From an uncultured Cetobacterium sp. (GTDB lineage: Bacteria > Fusobacteriota > Fusobacteriia > Fusobacteriales > Fusobacteriaceae): DNA of 64,000 nt. Position numbers and translations under genes: made by a program. Below are positions 17,504 through 26,192 of the stretch, piece by piece (position 1 is the first letter of the stretch; every line of letters starts with the position of its first letter). Below the pieces are notes generated by a model. It did not search any database. It had not been told where the DNA came from and saw only the letters and a list, made by a program, of their open reading frames with translations. The stretch is from NCBI RefSeq assembly GCF_947072685.1, contig NZ_CAMTIK010000001.1, positions 1-64,000 on the forward strand, in the 5' to 3' direction.

Positions 17504-19657
17504 TTATTCCATAACAGACTGAGAAGCCTTGCTTTTTAACTCCTCTTTTAACTTTTCCTCTTCTTTTTCTATATCTGCCAGTTTTTCTTTGATTCTATCC
17601 TCTTCTTCGATTCTCTGAACAGTTTTTCCCTGTAGCATCTCATCTAGTTCTTCACCTGTTATTGTCTCAAGTCTTAAAAGAGCCTGCGTTATAGTTTCTA
17701 AAGTCTCTCTGTTGTCTGTAAGTATCTCTTTAGCTCTTGTATAAGCGTTTGATACTAAGCCTCTGATCTCATCATCTATCTCTTTAGCTGTAACCTCTCC
17801 ATAAAGTTTTTGCTGGAACATATCCCCTTCACGAGTGTTATCTAGCATTATTGGACCAAACTTCTCACTCATACCATACTTTGTTACCATAGCGTGAGCT
17901 ATAGCTGTTGCTCTTTCTATATCATTACTAGCTCCAGTCGTGATATCTCCAAACACAACCTCCTCCGATGCTCTTCCTCCAAGTAGAGTTACAAGCTCAG
18001 ATAAAAACTCATTTTTAGATTTCAGATATCTATCCTCTGTTGGAAGCGTCATCGTGTATCCCAGTGCCGCCATTCCTCTAGGTATGATTGTAACCTTGTG
18101 AACCGGTTCTGTATGAGGTGACAACCTCTGCGTCATCGCATGTCCAACCTCATGGTAAGCAACTATTATTCTTTCCTTTTGAACTGCCATTCTTGACTTT
18201 CTTTCAGGCCCGATAGTCACTTTCTCTGAAGCCTCTTCCAGATCCTGCATCTCTATCTCTTGTCTTCCAGCTCTCGCTGCAAGTATAGCCGCTTCATTCA
18301 ACATATTAGCTATGTCTGCTCCTACAAATCCAGGAGTTTTTCTAGCAATAACATCAAAATCCACATCCTCTGCAAACTTTTTATTTCTTGCATGGACTTT
18401 TAATATCTCTACTCTACCTTTAATATCGGGTCTATCCACAACAACCTGTCTATCAAATCTTCCAGGTCTCATAAGGGCTTTATCCAGTATCTCGGGTCTA
18501 TTTGTAGCAGCTAGAACTATTATTGTCTCGTCGCTTCCAAATCCATCCATCTCTACTAAAAGCTGATTTAGGGTTTGTTCTCTCTCGTCGTTTCCTCCGC
18601 CTTGTCCGCTTCCTCTTTTTCTTCCAACAGCGTCGATCTCATCTATAAATATTATGCACGGTGCATTTTTTCTAGCTTTGGTAAATAGATCTCTAACTCT
18701 AGATGCTCCAACTCCTACAAACATCTCCACAAACTCTGATCCTGACATACTGAAAAATGGCACTCCTGCTTCTCCTGCTACAGCTTTTGCAAGAAGCGTT
18801 TTACCTGTTCCCGGAGCTCCTAAAAGCAGCACTCCCTTAGGTATTTTAGCCCCTAAAGTTTTAAACTTATCTGGCTCCTTCAAAAATTGAACAACCTCTT
18901 CCAGCTCTACTTTAGCTTCATCAATTCCAGCAACATCAGCGAATGTCACTTTAGATATATTTTCTCCATTCTCTTTAGCTTTTGATTTCCCCATATTGAA
19001 TACTTGAGGACCTCCGCCTCCGCCTTTATTCATTTTGTTTAGCATGAATATCCAAACTCCAATCAGCAGTAACATTGGGAACCAAGATGCCAACATATTC
19101 AATAGGAATGGTAGTTCCTGTGGTGGTAATGATTCTATTTGAATATTTTTAGTCTCTATCAAATTAACTAGTTGTGGATCGCTCCCCAGTCTATCTGTTA
19201 TCATTCTAGCTTTCAATACAGTTGCATCCTTCTCAGCAGTGTATCCGTAGATATACCCTTCCTTTTCGTCAACTCTCACCAACTTGTTATCTGTAACATC
19301 TTTTAAGAAGTCTGTATAGCTAACAGTCTTTACATTTGTTGCATCTGATTTCGAGAACATTGATGGCAGTGATAAAATTATAGTCACTATAAACAGTAAC
19401 ATCACAAAACCTTTCAGATTGAATCTTCCTCCGGGTTCTCTTTGAGGATCTTTATCATTTTTCCCGTTGTCCATCCCCTCTTTTAGTTTCTCTTTAATCT
19501 TTCTTTTTCTGTCTTCTAATTCTTGTTTTTCCTGTTCCTCTTTAGACTTATCTTGAGTTTCTTCACTAGCTTTATCATCTTTTTGTTCATCTTTTTTCGG
19601 CTCTTCTTCAATGAAGTTATACAATGCCATTTCTTTATTTTCTTCTCTAGTTTTCAT
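17504..19657 (-). CDS. ftsH: ATP-dependent zinc metalloprotease FtsH
   Basis: AAA+ '[24 protein letters not shown]', SRH, 'HEVGHA' zinc motif. Confidence 0.97.
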   Translation of the reverse strand: MKTREENKEMALYNFIEEEPKKDEQKDDKASEETQDKSKEEQEKQELEDRKRKIKEKLKEGMDNGKNDKDPQREPGGRFNLKGFVMLLFIVTIILSLPSMFSKSDATNVKTVSYTDFLKDVTDNKLVRVDEKEGYIYGYTAEKDATVLKARMITDRLGSDPQLVNLIETKNIQIESLPPQELPFLLNMLASWFPMLLLIGVWIFMLNKMNKGGGGGPQVFNMGKSKAKENGENISKVTFADVAGIDEAKVELEEVVQFLKEPDKFKTLGAKIPKGVLLLGAPGTGKTLLAKAVAGEAGVPFFSMSGSEFVEMFVGVGASRVRDLFTKARKNAPCIIFIDEIDAVGRKRGSGQGGGNDEREQTLNQLLVEMDGFGSDETIIVLAATNRPEILDKALMRPGRFDRQVVVDRPDIKGRVEILKVHARNKKFAEDVDFDVIARKTPGFVGADIANMLNEAAILAARAGRQEIEMQDLEEASEKVTIGPERKSRMAVQKERIIVAYHEVGHAMTQRLSPHTEPVHKVTIIPRGMAALGYTMTLPTEDRYLKSKNEFLSELVTLLGGRASEEVVFGDITTGASNDIERATAIAHAMVTKYGMSEKFGPIMLDNTREGDMFQQKLYGEVTAKEIDDEIRGLVSNAYTRAKEILTDNRETLETITQALLRLETITGEELDEMLQGKTVQRIEEEDRIKEKLADIEKEEEKLKEELKSKASQSVME

Positions 19658-20999
19658 CCTGCCTCCTCATGATTAGCTTAATCCCTTTTTTATTTTTTTC
19701 ACCCTTAAATACTTCACTTTTTTTTACTCCAGCCACCCAAACAATCTCTTTCTCTTTTAAGATTATTGGCACCTTTCCCCTCTCCTCTTGAACTATTTTT
19801 TCATTTATAAAAATATCTTTTAATTTTTTATAACTACTCATTCCTAGAGGTTGCATTCTATCCCCATCCTCTCTAGCTCTAATCTCAATCTCATCCCCTA
19901 GTTTTAAATCAGTTAAAAACTCATTTTTCCCTGAGCTTTTATCATCTTCTCGAGCCTCTAACGAGTATCCTTTAAAGTTAATTTTGAATGGTATTTTTAT
20001 TTTAATCGATTCTTTTTCTTGTTTTTCTTTCTGTTTTTGTTTCTCTATCCAAATATTGCTATATTGTTTTTTTAAGATATAGTTGTTCTCTAAATTCAAG
20101 GTTTTACTTCCCCCAGAATTCAGTATTTTAATGATATTTAGTATCTTTTCCCGAGTCGCCTCTAAACCAAACTCTTTCAGATATTCATTGATTATTTTCC
20201 TCTGAATATACGGGGGTTCAATTCTCATAAGTTCGATATTTAAGGTTATCTTATCGTGTACCTCATCCTTATAGTCAGATAGTTTCACCTTCAGAACTTG
20301 ATTTACCTCTCTTATCTCGTCTATTAAATTATGTACCTTGTCTTTAAAACTTCCATTGTATCTTTTTTCAACATATGGAATCAAATCCAGTCTGATACTA
20401 TTTCTTGTAAACTCATTTTCAAAATTAGTTTCATCAACTCTATATCCTATATCATTTGCATCCAAATAGTTGAGTATATCTTTTTTATAAACCTCATTTA
20501 TTGGTCTTATGATATTATCTCTGTGATTGATGCCTTCTAGCCCTTCCAAAGAGCAGCCTCTTATCATTCTAAATAAAAAAGTTTCGATTTGATCATCTAA
20601 ATTATGGGCAATCGCTATTTTAGTTCCTGAAGTTTGATTTAAAATTTCGTTAAAAAAATCATATCTTATCTTTCTTCCGGCTTCTTCTAAACCAACTCCC
20701 ATGTCCTTTGAAATCTTTTCTATACTAGCTCTCTTAATAAAAATTGGAAGATTTAACTCCTCTGCCACTTCGGCAGAAAACTCCTGATCTTTTTCTGAAT
20801 TGTCATCTCTTAAAAGGTGATTGATATGAACTAAGACTATTTCAAACTCTATCTCTTTCTGAGCATGGATTAAAACTTGTAGTAAAAAAACTGAATCTGG
20901 ACCACCAGAAAACCCCACTACAATTTTATCTCCCGGTTCTATTAATTGTTCGCTTCTTATTTTTTTTAAAATTTTATTTAGCATAAATTTTTCCTTCAA
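19647..20999 (-). CDS. tilS: tRNA(Ile)-lysidine synthase
   Basis: PP-loop 'VGFSGGPDSVFLL', 'AHNLDDQIETFLFRMIRGCSLEGLEGI', adjacent to ftsH; possible start at 20984. Confidence 0.93.
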   Translation of the reverse strand: MKEKFMLNKILKKIRSEQLIEPGDKIVVGFSGGPDSVFLLQVLIHAQKEIEFEIVLVHINHLLRDDNSEKDQEFSAEVAEELNLPIFIKRASIEKISKDMGVGLEEAGRKIRYDFFNEILNQTSGTKIAIAHNLDDQIETFLFRMIRGCSLEGLEGINHRDNIIRPINEVYKKDILNYLDANDIGYRVDETNFENEFTRNSIRLDLIPYVEKRYNGSFKDKVHNLIDEIREVNQVLKVKLSDYKDEVHDKITLNIELMRIEPPYIQRKIINEYLKEFGLEATREKILNIIKILNSGGSKTLNLENNYILKKQYSNIWIEKQKQKEKQEKESIKIKIPFKINFKGYSLEAREDDKSSGKNEFLTDLKLGDEIEIRAREDGDRMQPLGMSSYKKLKDIFINEKIVQEERGKVPIILKEKEIVWVAGVKKSEVFKGEKNKKGIKLIMRRQDEN

Positions 21000-21056
21000 A
21001 CAGTATTTTATAGAATTATACCATATAGAGAACCTTTTTCAAACTTTTTTTCCCTG

Positions 21057-22736
21057 TTATTTTTTCTCTAAGATCACTTCTAACTCAACATTTTTCGGCA
21101 TGTAGTTAAATAGAATCTCAATCTCTCCAACCTCATCTTTCAAAACATTGAAGTTAAATTTTTCAAACTCTGTTTTTTTATATGCCTCTCTTGAAGAGGA
21201 ATAATTTTTAGAAACTATAATCTCGTTGTATCTCTCCTTATCCTTTTGAGAAATAAACCACTGAGGATAGCTTCCAGGTTTTCCTAACATCAAGTAGTCT
21301 AACTTTAGATACTCTACAAAAATCTTTTTTCCTTCAAAATTTTTATTATTATAAAAGTCCATCAAGTGGTTAAAAATACTTACAACTTTATGCCCCACGG
21401 TCAAGAGATTGTTCTTTCTGTAGTACTCAGCTATCTCTTCAAAAAATTCAAACGGAGATGAGTAGTTGTTCTTCACAATGTAGCCCACAGAGTATCTGAA
21501 TTTTTCAGAGTTATAGTAGTAATCCAACATCTTTTCAATATTTTTCAACTTCACTAATTCCCCGTAGCTGATAAAGTTATTAGATAGTATCTCATAAGGT
21601 GGAAACTCCATATATTTATAATTATAATCAGTTATCTCTTTAGATATTTTTGTCCCATTTAATATTTTTAAAAATCCGAGTTGAATCATCTCAGCATCTA
21701 GATCGTACACATAGTTGAACGAATCCTTAAAAGTTTCATATGTATCGTGAGGTAGTCCCGCAATCAAATCCACATGGAGATGGATATTTTTAGATATTGC
21801 CTTTATATTTTTTTCCAATCTCTCTAAAAGGTTTCTTCTATTTATACTGTTCATAGTATCTTTATTGATACTTTGAACCCCTATCTCAAATTGGAAATAC
21901 CCTTCTGGAACTTTTTTTAAAAACTCTATAACCTCATCGTCAAAGATATTTGCATTTATTTCAAAATGAAACGTTATATTCTCTTTATAATTTTCTAAAA
22001 GATGACTCCACACACCTAAATATCTATCTTTTTTTAGATTGAACGTTCTATCCACAAACTTCACAAGCTCCACTCCAGAGTCTATAAATTTGGATAGATC
22101 TTTTTTAACCCTCTCTAATGACCAGTATCTAACCCCTTTATCTATCGATGACAAGCAGTATGAACAACTGAATGGACATCCTCTTGTAGATTCATAGTAG
22201 AGTATTTTTATATTCTCTTTCAACTCTGTTTCAGTATATGGAAATGGTATCTCATCCAAGTTTTCTATTGGAAATTCATCTCCTAAATATCTGAACTCTC
22301 CGCCATCTAAAAAAGCTACTCCTCTGACTTCAGCAACAGATTTTGTTAAAAAATTCAAAAGAACTCTCTCCCCTTCTCCCACCAAAACAAAGTCTATACA
22401 GCTGTTCTCTCTCAGTGATTCTTCGGCATTATAGCTCACCTCAGGACCACCTAAAGTTATTCTCACATTCGGTAAAATCTTTTTTAACTCCTTAACCAGT
22501 GTGAAAACATACTCTTTATTCCAAATATATGTTGAAAATATTATATGATCAGCCTGTGTGTTGAACAGATCTGTTATTATAGTTTGAATCTGACTATTTA
22601 TATTGCTCTCATATATCTCTATCTGAATATCACTGAATTTTTTAACATAGTTTTTCAAGTATCTGATTGCTAAATTTGTATGTATATATTGGCTGTTTAT
22701 TCCAACCAAAACTATTTTTTCTGATTTTTTTTCCAA
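21057..22736 (-). CDS. B12-binding-domain radical SAM protein, DUF4080-like
   Basis: 'YYESTRGCPFSCSYCLSS' CxxxCxxC; N-terminal 'LVGINSQYIHTNLAIRYLK'. Confidence 0.88.
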   Translation of the reverse strand: MEKKSEKIVLVGINSQYIHTNLAIRYLKNYVKKFSDIQIEIYESNINSQIQTIITDLFNTQADHIIFSTYIWNKEYVFTLVKELKKILPNVRITLGGPEVSYNAEESLRENSCIDFVLVGEGERVLLNFLTKSVAEVRGVAFLDGGEFRYLGDEFPIENLDEIPFPYTETELKENIKILYYESTRGCPFSCSYCLSSIDKGVRYWSLERVKKDLSKFIDSGVELVKFVDRTFNLKKDRYLGVWSHLLENYKENITFHFEINANIFDDEVIEFLKKVPEGYFQFEIGVQSINKDTMNSINRRNLLERLEKNIKAISKNIHLHVDLIAGLPHDTYETFKDSFNYVYDLDAEMIQLGFLKILNGTKISKEITDYNYKYMEFPPYEILSNNFISYGELVKLKNIEKMLDYYYNSEKFRYSVGYIVKNNYSSPFEFFEEIAEYYRKNNLLTVGHKVVSIFNHLMDFYNNKNFEGKKIFVEYLKLDYLMLGKPGSYPQWFISQKDKERYNEIIVSKNYSSSREAYKKTEFEKFNFNVLKDEVGEIEILFNYMPKNVELEVILEKK

Positions 22737-22751
22737 TTTATTTACTCCTAA

Positions 22752-23705
22752 CTATTTTTTCTTTTTTTGCACCTCTAGATGTTCTCTATAAGTTTTTGTA
22801 AATGTGTGTTTTCCATCGCTTGTCACCACAAAAAACAGATAGTCTGTCCTTGCCGGATTCATTGCAGCTTCCATCGAACTCGTATGTGGATTTGCAATTG
22901 GTGCCGGAGGTAATCCTGTATACATATAGGTGTTGTATGGTGAGTCCACCTTTAAATCCTTATAGTACATCCTTCTCTTTTGATAGTCATATATATAATT
23001 TACAGTCGCATCTGATCCCAGTTTCATTCCTTTTTTCAATCTGTTATAAAATACTGAAGACATCAATGCTTTCTCTTCTTTTAGTTGTGCTTCTCTTTCA
23101 ATAATAGATGCCATTATCAAATCTTTATAGAACTTCTTCCTATCCGGATACTTTTCTGGTGGGAATTTTTTCAAAAACTCTCCCAACATCTTCTTGACAA
23201 TCTCATCCTCTTTTACATCCACAGAAAGATAGTATGTCTCAGGATAAAGGTAGCCTTCAAAGTTTCCATTTGGAGTTGGATATGGAAAATCTTTAACATT
23301 TTCTAACGCTTTTTTCAATCCTTCTTCTGAACCATATCCCTTTTCATCCAAAACTCTCGCTATCTCTTTGATAGAGTATCCCTCTGGAATTGTCAGTATC
23401 TTATACTTCACTTTTCCACCCTCCATCATATTTAAAATATCCTCATATGAATACTGCCCTTTAAACTCATAAAATCCAGCTTTTATATTTTTTCCAGAAT
23501 CTTTTTCATATTTTAAAAATACCTTAAAAAAAATGGATTTTTCTACTCCTATCTTTTCAAATACTCTCTTCAAACTCGTTCCTTGCTTCAAATCAACCCG
23601 TACATCATAATCTCTTTTTTCAGTTTTTTGCACCGAATAGACTTTAAAAATTGTTAAAATACCTATAACAATTGCAAAAAGTAAAACTATGATTTTTTTC
23701 TTCAT
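22752..23705 (-). CDS. mltG: Endolytic transglycosylase MltG (YceG-like)
   Basis: 'IPEGYSIKEIARVLDEKG', 'LEGYLYPETY'-like, 'ASIIEREAQ', 'SPYNTYMYTGLPPAPIANP'; start at 23705 (ORF opens at 23774). Confidence 0.93.
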   Translation of the reverse strand: MKKKIIVLLFAIVIGILTIFKVYSVQKTEKRDYDVRVDLKQGTSLKRVFEKIGVEKSIFFKVFLKYEKDSGKNIKAGFYEFKGQYSYEDILNMMEGGKVKYKILTIPEGYSIKEIARVLDEKGYGSEEGLKKALENVKDFPYPTPNGNFEGYLYPETYYLSVDVKEDEIVKKMLGEFLKKFPPEKYPDRKKFYKDLIMASIIEREAQLKEEKALMSSVFYNRLKKGMKLGSDATVNYIYDYQKRRMYYKDLKVDSPYNTYMYTGLPPAPIANPHTSSMEAAMNPARTDYLFFVVTSDGKHTFTKTYREHLEVQKKKK

Positions 23706-23727
23706 GCCATCTCTCCCTAATATGCCG

Positions 23728-23762
23728 AAAAAAGCTGTACTTCGGTTTCCCTCGTTACAGCT
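23728..23762 (-). terminator. Intrinsic terminator or regulatory hairpin between helicase and mltG
   Basis: Minus strand AGCTGTA-ACGAGGGAAACCGAAG-TACAGCTTTTTT. Confidence 0.65.
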
Positions 23763-23781
23763 CTTTAACATCATTATTTAA

Positions 23782-25374
23782 TTATTTTCTTGATTGCTTT
23801 GCTTTTTCTATTAATGGTTTCTTTCCTCTTCTATCTTTTTGGAAGATATCCACTATTGTTTCAGCTTCAACAAATGGTACTGAAACGAATGAGAAGTTCT
23901 CATATACTTCTACACCTTTTAATTTTGACTCATGTATCTTTGTTTTTGAAGATATTAAATCTACAATCTTTTTAGGAGTCATTTTATCTTTTTTACCTAA
24001 AGCGATAAATAATCTTGTTTTTCCTGTTTTATCTAAAGAAACACTTTCGATATCTGAGTAGTTAGACTCTTCTAACTCTTCATCATAACAGTTTTTAAGG
24101 ATAGCAGCGATTATTTCAATTGGAGTTGCCTCTTGATTTAATAACTCTTTTGCCATCTCTTGGTAACTTTCAGCATCTCCACCACTGATGATGTTATTAA
24201 CATTATCAAATAGTCTAGTTTTCTTAGCTAAGATAACATCTTTAACTCCTGGAACTTGCTCTTTCTTGATTTCAGTTTTAGTTATTTTCTGAATTTGAAG
24301 AAGTTTTCTGTACTCAGATGGAGTTATGAATGTTATTGCAGTTCCTTGCTTTCCAGCTCTTCCTGTTCTTCCGATTCTATGAACATAGCTCTCAGCTTCC
24401 TGAGGTATAGCATAGTTGATTACATGAGTAAGATCGTTAACGTCAATTCCTCTTGCAGCAACGTCTGTAGCTATTAAGATATTTAAGTTTTTGTTCTTAA
24501 ATCTCTTTAAAGTTACTTCTCTATGATTTTGACTGATATCTCCGTGTAATCCTTCAACATCGTATCCTCTATCTTGTAACTTTCCTACTAATTCGTTTAC
24601 ATCGTTTTTAGTTCTACAGAAAACAATTCCATAGAAATCTAATTCGATATCAATTATTCTACAAAGTGCTTCAAATTTATCTCTCTCTTTTACTTCAAAG
24701 TAAATTTGCTCTGTTAAGTTTGTAGTTAACTCTTTCTTTTTAACTGCTAATACTTCATGATCTCTCATGTGTGATCTAGCGATTTTTAAGATTTCAGCTG
24801 GCATAGTTGCCGAGAAGAATAACATTCTTTTGTCTTGGTTTGTAGACTTAAGAATCTGCTCTATATCCTCTACGAATCCCATGTTTAACATCTCATCAGC
24901 TTCGTCTAATATAAAGTAGTCAATCTTATTTAGTATTAAAACTTTTCTGTTAATTAAATCGATAACTCTTCCTGGAGTTCCAACAACGATGTCTACTCCT
25001 CTTTGAAGTTGTCTCTTTTGTTGCTCTAAAGATTGTCCTCCATAAACTGGGATTATCTTCAATCTTCTTCCTGCTGCTAACGAGTTCATTTCCTCTGCTA
25101 CTTGAACAGCTAATTCTCTTGTTGGAGCTAGGATTATAGCTTGTACATTTCCTGTACTACTCTCTATTTTCTCTAATATAGGTAACGAAAACGCGGCAGT
25201 TTTACCTGTTCCTGTTTGTGCTTGACCTATTATATCCTTATCTCCAGTTAATAGTGCTGGTATAGTTAATGCCTGTATTGGACTCGGTTGCTCAAAACCT
25301 TTTTTTTCTAGAGGTTTTAAAGTTTTTTCAGTTAAACCTAAATCTCTAAACGTTAATATTTTTTCCATATTCAC
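23782..25374 (-). CDS. DEAD-box RNA helicase (CshA/DeaD-like)
   Basis: 'AQTGTGKTAAF', 'DEAD', 'SAT', 'HRIGRTGRAG'; C-terminal DbpA-like RNA-binding region. Confidence 0.95.
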   Translation of the reverse strand: MNMEKILTFRDLGLTEKTLKPLEKKGFEQPSPIQALTIPALLTGDKDIIGQAQTGTGKTAAFSLPILEKIESSTGNVQAIILAPTRELAVQVAEEMNSLAAGRRLKIIPVYGGQSLEQQKRQLQRGVDIVVGTPGRVIDLINRKVLILNKIDYFILDEADEMLNMGFVEDIEQILKSTNQDKRMLFFSATMPAEILKIARSHMRDHEVLAVKKKELTTNLTEQIYFEVKERDKFEALCRIIDIELDFYGIVFCRTKNDVNELVGKLQDRGYDVEGLHGDISQNHREVTLKRFKNKNLNILIATDVAARGIDVNDLTHVINYAIPQEAESYVHRIGRTGRAGKQGTAITFITPSEYRKLLQIQKITKTEIKKEQVPGVKDVILAKKTRLFDNVNNIISGGDAESYQEMAKELLNQEATPIEIIAAILKNCYDEELEESNYSDIESVSLDKTGKTRLFIALGKKDKMTPKKIVDLISSKTKIHESKLKGVEVYENFSFVSVPFVEAETIVDIFQKDRRGKKPLIEKAKQSRK

Positions 25375-25404
25375 TTCCTTAATCTATTTATATTCATTCA
25401 TTAG

Positions 25405-25432
25405 ATTATACCACACATTTATAAAAATGTGT
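25405..25432 (-). promoter_or_regulatory. DEAD-box helicase promoter with 8-bp inverted repeat
   Basis: -10 TATAAT (25405-25410, minus) and ACACATTT-ATAA-AAATGTGT at 25413-25432. Confidence 0.5.
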
Positions 25433-25590
25433 ACTTTTTTTAAATTTTTTATTTCTATTCTTGAATTTTTTTCTCTATATGTTCTTATTCTGCAATCGTA
25501 GATATCTTTAACCCTCCCAATTAGCTATTGATTTTTCCAAAAAAATGTAGTAATAACTGTAGTAACAATATTTTTTTAGGAGGCGATCGG

Positions 25591-25977
25591 ATGATGATTA
25601 ATAGAAAAAATGTAAAAAGAGTTGTAATCTATATAAATGATTCTCAAAAAAATAATCTTCAAACATTTCTGCATAAGATCGGATTTCACTACTACACTAT
25701 CCAATCTAAATTAGAGGGTAGCTGGGAGCACGGTATTCGACATTTAAACAATCATGTTTGGCCAGGTTCAGAAGCTGTATTCCACCTTATTGTTTCTGGA
25801 GATAAAGTGGATCTCCTTTTAAAAAAATTAAAAAGTTTTAGAATGGAACTTCCTGACAACGTTGTCATGGCTGTCCTTGTTTGCCCATTAGATGATTTTA
25901 TCTACAATATGCAAACTGTTGAAATCGAAGCTGACGACTCTACAGAAAAAGTTTTCTGGCTAAAAGATGATGAGTAA
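25591..25977 (+). CDS. PII-like / PG0541-like small protein
   Basis: 'VVIYINDSQKNNLQTFLHKIGFHYYTIQSKLEGSWEHGIRHLNNHVWPGSEAVFHLIV'; AGGAGG precedes the start at 25591. Confidence 0.5.
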   Translation: MMINRKNVKRVVIYINDSQKNNLQTFLHKIGFHYYTIQSKLEGSWEHGIRHLNNHVWPGSEAVFHLIVSGDKVDLLLKKLKSFRMELPDNVVMAVLVCPLDDFIYNMQTVEIEADDSTEKVFWLKDDE

Positions 25978-25999
25978 CATATAATTGAAATACAATCGA

Positions 26000-26027
26000 A
26001 AAAAGAGTAGAAATCTACTCTTTTTTT
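26000..26027. terminator. Bidirectional terminator
   Basis: AAAAAGAGTAGAAATCTACTCTTTTTTT between convergent genes. Confidence 0.85.
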
Positions 26028-26175
26028 AGTTCTTATTGCATTTATCTTTGAAACTGCAACCATTTTTTCCTTTTGAACAACTGCAACCACTTTCACCTTT
26101 CAACATTTTGTAAAGACTTTTTAGTGCAACTGCTCCTATTATAGCTACTATTGCTATCAATATAACTGTTTTCAA
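26026..26175 (-). CDS. FeoB-associated Cys-rich membrane mini-protein (49 aa, TTG start)
   Basis: Hand translation: (M)KTVILIAIVAIIGAVALKSLYKMLKGESGCSCSKGKNGCSFKDKCNKN*; RBS AAGGAGGAAAAA-TTG; directly downstream of feoB; missing from the ORF track because of size. Confidence 0.85.
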   Translation of the reverse strand: MKTVILIAIVAIIGAVALKSLYKMLKGESGCSCSKGKNGCSFKDKCNKN

Positions 26176-26192
26176 TTTTTCCTCCTTAAGGG

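Noticed and set aside
25902-26096. 64-aa minus ORF (MKVVAVVQKEK...)
   Set aside because: Out of frame with the well-supported Cys-rich mini-protein and runs through the terminator.
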